In this document: piece by piece, positions 1-5,191 of the stretch | How the letters are laid out: every line of letters starts with the position of its first letter | How positions within the stretch are numbered: the stretch's first letter is position 1 | From: Candidatus Zixiibacteriota bacterium | GTDB taxonomy: Bacteria; Zixibacteria; MSB-5A5; GN15; FEB-12 | Direction of reading: 5' to 3' | Length of the DNA stretch: 6,772 nucleotides | NCBI GenBank assembly: GCA_030642845.1 | Contig: DAOWMZ010000102.1 | Location: forward strand, 1-6,772 | Notes under the pieces: model-generated | What the model was told of the DNA's origin: nothing | Seen by the model: the letters and a program-made list of their open reading frames with translations, nothing else | Database searches by the model: none | Position numbers and translations under genes: made by a program

Positions 1-52
1 AATGTTTGGTGGTACAAGTGTAATAGAGCTAGCAAGTATTTTGGAGATATCA

Positions 53-508
53 TCATTTAGAAAGAAGAATTGCTCCTAAGCAGGTATCAGTTTCACACTC
101 ATCAAGAAAACTGATTCGATAGTAAACTTCTTCACGTGTCGGACTAACTTCGAAATCACCTTTTAGCATATTAAGAGTTGGAATAATTACTGTGACAGAA
201 TCCATACTATATTCTCCCACTGGGTCCATAACATGTAGGAAGTATTCACCAGATTGAAGTTCCTCAGGAATTGAGAAAGATCCATCTTCTAAAGTAATCA
301 CAATATCAGGTTCATCATCTCCAATCCAATAAACTATATAAATACCACCTAAAGATTCATTGGTGTTTCCGTCCTGTACGACACCATCAATTAATCCGAT
401 TACTCTATCCGGCCATCGATCTCCATGGGTATATGGATTATCATCACAACCAATGATTAAGAAAGTAACTGTTAAAAGAAGAATAATTATGAAAGATCTT
501 GAATTCAT
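53..508 (-). CDS. Small predicted lipoprotein with a carboxypeptidase-regulatory-like beta-sandwich domain
   Basis: The 151-residue product starts with a short hydrophobic signal (about residues 5-20) ending in a lipobox, LIIGC, so Cys21 is the predicted lipidated residue. Asp22 follows it; in enterics Asp at +2 favours inner-membrane retention, but that rule may not hold here. Residues about 37-108 (from VIGLIDGVV, with LEDGSFSIP in the middle) resemble a single carboxypeptidase-regulatory-like or SpaA-like beta-sandwich, a fold common in secreted and surface proteins. Two cysteines near the C-terminus (138 and 143) could form a disulfide. The start is supported by GAGG at 516-519, seven bases before the ATG, and by a strong promoter further upstream. 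It is a single-gene unit on the minus strand. The specific function is not recognised. The lipoprotein call is strong; the domain call is moderate and rests on pattern only. Confidence 0.8.
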   Translation of the reverse strand: MNSRSFIIILLLTVTFLIIGCDDNPYTHGDRWPDRVIGLIDGVVQDGNTNESLGGIYIVYWIGDDEPDIVITLEDGSFSIPEELQSGEYFLHVMDPVGEYSMDSVTVIIPTLNMLKGDFEVSPTREEVYYRISFLDECETDTCLGAILLSK

Positions 509-555
509 GATTTTGCCTCAGAATTATAGCATTTAGTAAAATAACTCTATTTAAG

Positions 556-584
556 ATTATATCAATTTTAGACATCTTTGTCAA
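556..584 (-). promoter_or_regulatory. Consensus sigma-70 promoter of the lipoprotein gene
   Basis: Read on the minus strand, TTGACA (584-579) is followed by a 17-base spacer and TATAAT (561-556). Both hexamers match the consensus exactly. TGA directly precedes the -10 box, which also gives an extended -10 (TGnTATAAT). Transcription would begin near 549, leaving a leader of about 40 bases before the ATG at 508, with GAGG at 516-519 as ribosome binding site. No other start codon lies between it and the gene, so this lipoprotein is the obvious target. Confidence 0.85.
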
Positions 585-624
585 TTATTACAATTGGCTT
601 GTAATGAAGTAAAATAATAAAAAA

Positions 625-665
625 ATACGCCATCAGGGGTTCAAACCCCTGACCCGCTGTTTAAA
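625..665 (-). pseudogene. tRNA-like 3'-half remnant (or a coincidental hairpin)
   Basis: On the minus strand this reads like the 3' half of a tRNA: a CTTTTAA loop, CAGCGGG, then a T-arm-like hairpin with TTTGAA in its loop, then TGGCGTA and a T-rich tail. CCCGCTG (653-659, plus strand) is shared with the intact tRNA-Asn at 831-837. The arm is one base too long for a canonical T arm and pairs as a 9-base perfect inverted repeat (633-641 with 644-652) around two bases. I find no D arm or 5' acceptor strand upstream in the minus-strand direction. It therefore looks like a decayed or partial tRNA copy. Alternatively it is a terminator-like hairpin, although the T-rich run begins about eight bases after the stem. 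Confidence 0.35.
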
Positions 666-667
666 AG

Positions 668-705
668 TAATCAGAATAGGGAAGAGTTATGTAATTTTCT
701 GATTA
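668..705. repeat. 9-base perfect inverted repeat beside the tRNA remnant
   Basis: TAATCAGAA (668-676) and TTCTGATTA (697-705) are perfect reverse complements separated by 20 bases. The stem is AT-rich and no T-run follows on either strand, so it is not a convincing terminator. It lies in the non-coding stretch between the lipoprotein gene and the tRNA. The rest of that stretch (509-803) holds only the lipoprotein promoter and the tRNA-like remnant. Confidence 0.4.
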
Positions 706-794
706 TTTATTTAGCGAATTTTTTCTCTCAGTAGTCCTTTGATAGTATATTTTGGGGTGGTTTATGAATCTAAGCTTGTAACTTGTTGTTATGC

Positions 795-802
795 AAAAAA
801 AA
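795..802 (-). terminator. T8 run directly after tRNA-Asn, possible terminator
   Basis: On the minus strand, eight consecutive T residues follow two bases after the tRNA acceptor stem. The tRNA's own 3' stem-loops plus this run could end transcription. No separate dedicated hairpin lies between the tRNA and the run, so the call is tentative. Confidence 0.45.
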
Positions 803-803
803 G

Positions 804-876
804 CTCCGGCGGTAGGACTTGAACCTACGGCCCGCTGATTAACAGTCAGCTGCTCTACCAACTGAGCTACGCCGGA
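804..876 (-). tRNA. tRNA-Asn (anticodon GTT)
   Basis: The minus strand folds as a complete 73-base cloverleaf. The acceptor TCCGGCG (876-870) pairs with CGCCGGA (811-805). The D arm contains AGTTGGTAGA. The anticodon stem GCTGA/TCAGC encloses loop CTGTTAA with GTT at positions 34-36. A five-base variable loop follows, then the T arm GTAGG-TTCAAGT-CCTAC. The discriminator base is G, as expected for tRNA-Asn. CCA is not encoded (CT follows), so it would be added by the CCA-adding enzyme. The gene stands alone, with a promoter-like TTGACA upstream and a T8 run downstream. Confidence 0.97.
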
Positions 877-883
877 GTATTGT

Positions 884-906
884 AACTTCCCTTTGAACTG
901 GAAGTT
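884..906. repeat. Hairpin in the tRNA-Asn 5' leader
   Basis: AACTTCC (884-890) and GGAAGTT (900-906) are perfect reverse complements around nine bases. The element lies just upstream of the tRNA, between it and its putative promoter, so it would be in or at the edge of the tRNA precursor's 5' leader. It could shape leader processing, or it could be chance; nothing more can be read from it. Confidence 0.4.
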
Positions 907-911
907 GATCA

Positions 912-939
912 GTATTACACAGTTTCGGCCATTTGTCAA
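912..939 (-). promoter_or_regulatory. Probable sigma-70 promoter for tRNA-Asn
   Basis: On the minus strand a perfect -35 box TTGACA (939-934) is followed, after 16 bases, by TAATAC (917-912), a weak -10 match. The transcript would start about 30 bases before the tRNA 5' end at 876. The exact -35 and the position support it; the poor -10 limits confidence. Confidence 0.5.
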
Positions 940-1059
940 TAGATTTTATCCATTTTGACACCATATTTTTTAGAGCTAATCCATTTTAAAAAGAAATTCT
1001 CATCTTTAACCTCTGATTATTACATATCCGATGGGATTATTATTTTAAATGTGATCTTC

Positions 1060-1085
1060 TGAAACCTCTCAAAATAATCTCCGTA
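1060..1085 (+). promoter_or_regulatory. ECF sigma factor (SigW-type) promoter motif before the PDZ gene
   Basis: TGAAAC (1060-1065), exactly 16 bases, then CGTA (1082-1085). This equals the published Bacillus SigW-type ECF consensus TGAAAC-N16-CGTA. Predicted transcription starts near 1092, giving a leader of about 30 bases that contains the Shine-Dalgarno sequence. No good sigma-70 pair was found here: TATAAA at 1084-1089 overlaps the CGTA box but has no -35 hexamer at proper spacing. The gene product is an HtrA-like envelope protein, a class often under ECF sigma control. The motif is seen directly; its use by an ECF sigma in this organism is inference. Confidence 0.55.
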
Positions 1086-1123
1086 TAAAAGAATAGAATA
1101 AAAATAATTTATGGAGGTGAATA

Positions 1124-2227
1124 ATGAAAAAGCCTTTGATTTTTCTGCTGATTGTTGCAGTCATGGTTTCATTGGTTGTCGGGACAGCTTTTACAAAAAA
1201 TAAGAGTAAATCAGACCAGGGATGGCTCGGAATCACAACTCAGTCGGTTGATGATGATCTTGCTGAAGCATTTGAACTTGGAGTGAAATACGGTGCTCTT
1301 ATCAATAGTGTTTATGATGACTCACCTGCTGAAGAAGCAAAGCTGTTAGAAGAAGATGTGATTATTTCTCTTAATGGTGAGAAAGTTACTGATGTTGATG
1401 ACCTTCTGGATCTTCTCGAAGAGACCAAAGTCGGCGATAATGTGAAGTTGGTAATCGTTAGAGGAGGGGAAAAGAAAAACATCACAGTAACTATTGATGA
1501 ACGCCCGATGTCATTTAATAAATATGCAATCAAGAACAAAATTAAGAATAAAATCAAACATGGCATCTTTTATGATGATGATAATGATGATGTGAAAATA
1601 TTTAAATTTGGGGATAAAACTCACGGCTATCTTGGGGTGCATCTGATCGATTTATCAGAACAGCTTGGTGATTATTTTGGTGTTTCTGATGGCGAGGGTG
1701 TTTTGATCTCTTCTGTTGAAGAAGATTCTCCGGCTGAAAAAGCAGGGATCAAAGCCGGTGATGTGGTCCTGACTGCTGATAATGAAAAAATCGAAGATAG
1801 TGGTGATCTTAGTGATGTTGTGCGAGGACTTGACGAAGGTGATAAAATCAGACTGGTAATTCTAAGGGATGGCCATCGTAAGGAAATAAATTGTGAAGTA
1901 GGTGAGACAGATTCTTATTCATGGTTCCATAACCCGGGTGATGTTGATATCTTTATTCCAAAAGTTCCTCATTCCCCAAAACTTGATTATTTATATCACA
2001 GCGATTTTGATTTTGAAGATATGGACTTTGATTTTGATGAAGAAGAATTTGAAAAGGGTATGGATGAATTTCACGAAGTAATGAAAGAATTAAAGCATCT
2101 AAAAGGACTCAAATTTGATATTGAGCATGACTTTCAGAATGATTACAAGGATGAAATGAAAGAGCTTAAAAAAGAGCTTAACCAACTAAAAAAAGAACTT
2201 AAGAAAATAAACGAGAAATTAAAATAA
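1124..2227 (+). CDS. Exported tandem-PDZ protein, HtrA-like but without a protease domain
   Basis: The 367-residue product has an N-terminal hydrophobic segment (about residues 4-21, after MKK), either a cleavable signal or a membrane anchor. PDZ domain 1 spans about 33-127 (binding loop GWLGI at 33-37) and PDZ domain 2 about 167-260 (GYLGV at 168-172; SPAEKAGIKAGDVV). PDZ1 is less canonical: SPAEEAKLLEED replaces the usual AG(L/I)xxGD turn. A basic, then acidic linker (about 132-156, with DDDNDD) joins them. The tail has an Asp/Phe/Glu-rich patch (about 293-310) followed by a Lys/Glu/Leu heptad-like coiled coil (about 311-367). No HtrA trypsin-like domain or catalytic Ser-His-Asp context is present, so it probably binds or scaffolds envelope proteins, or delivers them to a protease. 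GGAGGTGA at 1113-1120 sets the start. It is a single-gene unit between an ECF-type promoter motif and a strong terminator. The fold is sure; the role is inferred. Confidence 0.88.
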   Translation: MKKPLIFLLIVAVMVSLVVGTAFTKNKSKSDQGWLGITTQSVDDDLAEAFELGVKYGALINSVYDDSPAEEAKLLEEDVIISLNGEKVTDVDDLLDLLEETKVGDNVKLVIVRGGEKKNITVTIDERPMSFNKYAIKNKIKNKIKHGIFYDDDNDDVKIFKFGDKTHGYLGVHLIDLSEQLGDYFGVSDGEGVLISSVEEDSPAEKAGIKAGDVVLTADNEKIEDSGDLSDVVRGLDEGDKIRLVILRDGHRKEINCEVGETDSYSWFHNPGDVDIFIPKVPHSPKLDYLYHSDFDFEDMDFDFDEEEFEKGMDEFHEVMKELKHLKGLKFDIEHDFQNDYKDEMKELKKELNQLKKELKKINEKLK

Positions 2228-2231
2228 TGAT

Positions 2232-2260
2232 TTTCCGGCAACCATAACATTGCCTGGAAA
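2232..2260. repeat. Bulged hairpin directly after the PDZ gene
   Basis: TTTCCGGCAA (2232-2241) pairs with 2250-2260 through ten base pairs with a single bulged T (2255) and an eight-base loop. No T-run follows, so it is not a terminator by itself. It sits only a few bases after the stop codon and in front of the true terminator, and could protect the mRNA 3' end. Confidence 0.5.
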
Positions 2261-2273
2261 TCCTCCTCTGATT

Positions 2274-2300
2274 AACCTCGCTTCGGTGGGGTTTTTCTTT
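2274..2300 (+). terminator. Intrinsic terminator with a UUCG tetraloop
   Basis: AACCTCGC (2274-2281) pairs with GGTGGGGTT's last eight bases (2286-2293, including G-U pairs) around the extra-stable c(UUCG)g tetraloop at 2282-2285. A run of T follows (2292-2296, then CTTT). This is a classic factor-independent terminator ending the PDZ gene transcript and insulating hprK. Confidence 0.9.
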
Positions 2301-2349
2301 GTTTTGAAACTTGCATTCTATATTAAATTTTACTTATATCTATATTATT

Positions 2350-3321
2350 ATGACTGGAATTACAGTAGAAAATTTTTTTAACTCACGAAATCAGGATCTT
2401 GAGTTAACTCTTCTAAACAGCAATGAAGCTGGGTTGAATAAAGTTATTCATCACCCGGAACTTCATCGTCCGGGATTGGCTCTGACAGGTTTCTTTGAGA
2501 GATTCGCCAATCGTCGAGTTCAGGTAATCGGCGAGACTGAAATGGCTTATATGAATAGGCTTTCCAGAGAAGAGCTCCATCAGACAGCCAATACCCTTTT
2601 TGAATATGATGTTCCGATGGTGATTATCGCTAAAGGGATTACTCCTCCCGAAGAGTTTATTGCCGCTGCCGATAAGAACAAAACGGGAGTTTTCTCAAGC
2701 AGGTTGACAACATCTGAATTAAGTAACAGACTCTCGGCATATCTTGATAATTTGTTCGCCCCTTCAATAACCGTTCATGGTACATTGGTGGATGTTTATG
2801 GTGTCGGGCTGTTATATACCGGAAAAGCGGGAATAGGTAAATCCGAAGTTGCTCTTGATTTGGTGGAAAGAGGGCATCGACTTGTTGCTGATGATGTTGT
2901 CCAGATAACACGAACAGCACCTGATGTAGTTATTGGTTCCGGTTCGGAGTTATTGGGTCGTCATATGGAAATAAGAGGAGTGGGGATCATTGATATTGAG
3001 CAATTATTCGGAATCAGGGCGATCCGTCTTCAAAAGCGAATCGAAGTCGAGGTGAATCTAACATTATGGGATGAAGCCGAAGATTATGAGCGTCTTGGGA
3101 TAGATGACAAAAAGACCGCTATTTTAGGGGTTCAGATTCCGATTGTGACATTGCCCATTTCTCCCGGAAAGAATATTACCGTAATTTCCGAAGTTATTGC
3201 TATGAACCATATGCTAAAGGTTTACGGCCAGAATTCCGCTCTGGAATTCACTAAAAAGCTCTCTCAACAGTTAAATCGAAGCTCCTCGACCGAAAATTAC
3301 CTTGAATCTGACTATGAATAA
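2350..3321 (+). CDS. hprK: HPr kinase/phosphorylase
   Basis: This bifunctional cytoplasmic enzyme phosphorylates, and dephosphorylates, a regulatory serine of HPr or an HPr-like PTS protein, linking carbon status to regulation. With the ATG at 2350 the protein has 323 residues, close to the usual 310-330. The N-terminal domain is about 1-130. The catalytic domain begins at VHGTLVDVYGVG with His143. The P-loop is GKAGIGKS (158-165, Lys164), with Ala where most members have Ser. RGHRLVADD ends in Asp181-Asp182. The family signature MEIRGVGIIDI (206-216) carries Glu207, and Arg248 sits in YERLG. SPGKNITVISEVIAMN (271-286) matches the conserved C-terminal stretch. ATG 2350 is preferred over the upstream TTG at 2311 because MTGITVENFF matches the family N-terminus. 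No Shine-Dalgarno is visible. No HPr, ptsN or rapZ gene is in the window, so the partner is unknown. Confidence 0.95.
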   Translation: MTGITVENFFNSRNQDLELTLLNSNEAGLNKVIHHPELHRPGLALTGFFERFANRRVQVIGETEMAYMNRLSREELHQTANTLFEYDVPMVIIAKGITPPEEFIAAADKNKTGVFSSRLTTSELSNRLSAYLDNLFAPSITVHGTLVDVYGVGLLYTGKAGIGKSEVALDLVERGHRLVADDVVQITRTAPDVVIGSGSELLGRHMEIRGVGIIDIEQLFGIRAIRLQKRIEVEVNLTLWDEAEDYERLGIDDKKTAILGVQIPIVTLPISPGKNITVISEVIAMNHMLKVYGQNSALEFTKKLSQQLNRSSSTENYLESDYE

Positions 3322-3356
3322 AGTCTCTTTATCCCCTTGATATTATTCAAAATAAC

Positions 3357-3385
3357 TTGGCGAATCAATCACCATAATGTATAAT
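3357..3385 (+). promoter_or_regulatory. Sigma-70 promoter candidate for the parvulin-surA operon
   Basis: TTGGCG (3357-3362, four of six consensus bases) is followed by a 17-base spacer and an exact TATAAT (3380-3385). It lies just after hprK. Transcription would begin near 3392, with a leader of about 70 bases before the parvulin lipoprotein gene. I found no convincing terminator after hprK (only ATAAAG-TCT-CTTTAT at 3318-3332, with no T-run), so hprK read-through into the operon is also possible. Confidence 0.6.
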
Positions 3386-3405
3386 AGATGTCTTATCGCC
3401 GTAGA

Positions 3406-3431
3406 GGAAACTTTCCGGTGTCTATAATGTA
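3406..3431 (+). promoter_or_regulatory. Second, ECF-like promoter candidate for the parvulin-surA operon
   Basis: GGAAAC (3406-3411), 16 bases, then TGTA (3428-3431) followed by AAAA. The geometry is the same as the TGAAAC-N16-CGTA element before the PDZ gene (1060-1085), sharing GAAAC and GTA at identical spacing. Transcription would begin near 3438, with a leader of about 25 bases containing GGAGG. A TATAAT at 3423-3428 overlaps it but has no clear -35 at 16-18 bases. Functional use is inference. Confidence 0.35.
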
Positions 3432-3433
3432 AA

Positions 3434-3455
3434 AAGTAAAGTTAATTGGAGGAAT
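3434..3455 (+). repeat. Copy 1 of a 22-base leader repeat containing the ribosome binding site
   Basis: This segment matches 6737-6758 at 21 of 22 positions (core AGTAAAGTTAATTGG); the single difference lies in the ribosome binding site (GGAGG here, GGGGG there). It ends with GGAGG at 3448-3452, ten bases before the ATG at 3463 and seven before an in-frame TTG at 3460. Both copies directly precede a gene whose product begins M-S-K. Confidence 0.75.
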
Positions 3456-3462
3456 ATTTTTG

Positions 3463-5187
3463 ATGAGTAAAGCTAATTTGTCTCTTGGTATTACACTTAT
3501 TGCCCTGCTGACACTATTCTGTGTTGGATGCGGGTCTAATGATAACCCAACCTTAGCCAAAATAGGTGACTATTCTATCACTGCAGAAGAGTTTAACAAT
3601 TTCGTTAATATCAATCAACCGTTTCAGACAGCTGATGAGGAATTAGAAAAACGAAAAGAAATCCTTGATACTCTTATAAATTTGCGTCTGTTAATTCAGG
3701 GTGGTTACGAAAAAGGGGTTGATAAAGTTGAGGAGTTAGCAAGAGTTGTTTTAGCCAACAAAGATAAGCTCCTTCTTGATGTCTTAACTCAAAGAAAAAT
3801 TGTGGACGATTCTGAACCCTCTGAAGCCCAGATGAAAGAATACTGGGAAAAACTGGAATTTAAAAACCGCGCCTCACATATTCTCGTTGATAATCTTGAT
3901 ACTGCTCAGATGATTTTATCGAAATTAGAAGAAAGTGAAAATTTTGAGAAACTGGTTCATGATTATTCGATTGACCCGTCAGCTACTAAAAATAAAGGGG
4001 ATCTGGGTTATTTTACATGGGGACAAATGCTGGATGAATTCCAAAACGCAGTTTGGTCTATGGAACCGGGACAGGTATCTCCACCAGTCAAAACCAGGTA
4101 TGGTTATCATATTATCAAACTGGTTGACAAGCTTCCCAACGAATACCGCATTGATTTTGATGAAATGAAGCTGAACCTGAAAGAACAACTTACAACTATT
4201 ATCAGACGTAAAAAGGGTGAAGCCTATTTTAATGATATAAAAGAACGATACCCCGTACGAGTAGATACTGCAACCTGCGACTATCTCCTTCATAAAAGAG
4301 AGACTTCTTATCCTCCAGTGCTTCTGGAAACTCTTCCTAAAGATGATTTTGACCTGGAACAACTTGACCGAACTGAGAAAGAACTAATTTTGGGGACATG
4401 GGATGGCGGCCAGATAACAGTAATGGAATACCTTGAAATAGGTAAAAGCATAGGTTCTAATATTAAACCGGATTTCGATGATTATGATTCATTGGCGGTT
4501 ATAATTTTTAATATAAAGCTTACTGATATTCTCATCTCTGAAGCTCATAGCCTGGGGATTGATAATGACTCGGAATACCTTAAAAAAGTAAAACTGCTTA
4601 AAGAACTGGCGATGGCTGATATTATGAAAACTGATTCCATTCCCTTTCTAACAGAACCGGATGAAGGAATGGTTCGCCAGTATTATGATGAACATCTCGA
4701 TGAATTCTCCACACCTGCCAAGGTTCATGTTTATGAAATTCTATTAAGTGATGAATTAAAAGCGACCAAATTAGCCAAAGATATTAAGTCCCGAAAGAAA
4801 TTTATGGAAATGGCAATGGATTTGACTGAAAGACCTGGAAAAAGAGCCTCAAAAGGGGATATGGGGTATGTTCAGGAGAGATATTTCCCGGAGATGTACC
4901 AGACTGCTTTGAATACCCCTATTGGTTCTATCGGTGGACCGGTTTTGGCAAACGGAAAGTATTCAATCTTTTATGTTGAAGATAAAATTGATGCTGAGAT
5001 TAAAGATTTCCTTGGTGTAAAAAGAACAATTATTGATAGAATCAGAACGGAAGATAAAGCCAATGCTATTGAAGCATGGATTAATGAACGAAAGAAATCT
5101 ACTAATGTAGAAATTGATACTGAAGCTCTCCGATCTACTATTGATATGTCTAAATATGATAACGCAGAATCAGGATCTAATAATTAA
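3463..5187 (+). CDS. Parvulin-type peptidyl-prolyl isomerase lipoprotein (PrsA/PpiC-like) with two rotamase domains
   Basis: The predicted envelope folding helper has 574 residues from ATG 3463. An in-frame TTG at 3460 is an alternative start with better ribosome-binding-site spacing. A signal segment ends in FCVGC, making Cys23 the likely lipidated residue; Cys at -3 is unusual, but the context is otherwise typical. A SurA-N/PrsA-like helical region follows (about 30-135). The first PpiC/parvulin domain (about 136-224) is complete: RASHILV with the active-site His139, GDLGYF, and GYHIIKL with His216. The second parvulin-like domain (about 420-510) keeps GDMGYV. However, Glu425 (VYEILL) stands at the first His position, and the second His is also lost (KYSIFYV). 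It is therefore probably a substrate-binding module rather than an active isomerase. It is first in an operon, four bases before surA. The parvulin assignment is strong; the exact clients are unknown. Confidence 0.92.
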   Translation: MSKANLSLGITLIALLTLFCVGCGSNDNPTLAKIGDYSITAEEFNNFVNINQPFQTADEELEKRKEILDTLINLRLLIQGGYEKGVDKVEELARVVLANKDKLLLDVLTQRKIVDDSEPSEAQMKEYWEKLEFKNRASHILVDNLDTAQMILSKLEESENFEKLVHDYSIDPSATKNKGDLGYFTWGQMLDEFQNAVWSMEPGQVSPPVKTRYGYHIIKLVDKLPNEYRIDFDEMKLNLKEQLTTIIRRKKGEAYFNDIKERYPVRVDTATCDYLLHKRETSYPPVLLETLPKDDFDLEQLDRTEKELILGTWDGGQITVMEYLEIGKSIGSNIKPDFDDYDSLAVIIFNIKLTDILISEAHSLGIDNDSEYLKKVKLLKELAMADIMKTDSIPFLTEPDEGMVRQYYDEHLDEFSTPAKVHVYEILLSDELKATKLAKDIKSRKKFMEMAMDLTERPGKRASKGDMGYVQERYFPEMYQTALNTPIGSIGGPVLANGKYSIFYVEDKIDAEIKDFLGVKRTIIDRIRTEDKANAIEAWINERKKSTNVEIDTEALRSTIDMSKYDNAESGSNN

Positions 5188-5191
5188 TATT

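Noticed and set aside
1..60. Possible 3' end of a plus-strand gene entering from the left
   Set aside because: Plus frame 1 stays open to a TAG at 58-60 and frame 2 to a TAA at 77-79, but so few codons cannot show that either is coding, and nothing in them is recognisable. Otherwise bases 1-52 hold nothing I can name.
703..939. Minus-strand reading frame of 78 codons containing GVAQLVEQLTVNQRAVGSSP
   Set aside because: That peptide is the well-known false translation of a tRNA gene; the frame runs straight across tRNA-Asn and is not a protein gene.
955..983. Plus-strand TTGACA at 955-960 as a promoter for the PDZ gene
   Set aside because: No -10-like hexamer stands 16-18 bases downstream, and it is about 165 bases from the start codon.
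1312..1566. Minus-strand reading frame inside the PDZ gene
   Set aside because: It lies wholly antisense to a clear domain-bearing gene, has low-complexity Ser/Phe/Leu composition and no ribosome binding site; other antisense frames over hprK, the parvulin gene and surA are rejected for the same reason.
3935..4168. 77-codon plus-strand frame inside the parvulin gene
   Set aside because: It overlaps the rotamase domain of the real gene in another frame and has no recognisable motif or start signal.
5114..5191. Extended N-terminus for SurA reaching into the parvulin gene
   Set aside because: The signal peptide begins at ATG 5192; the extra residues would precede it and overlap the C-terminal codons of the upstream gene.
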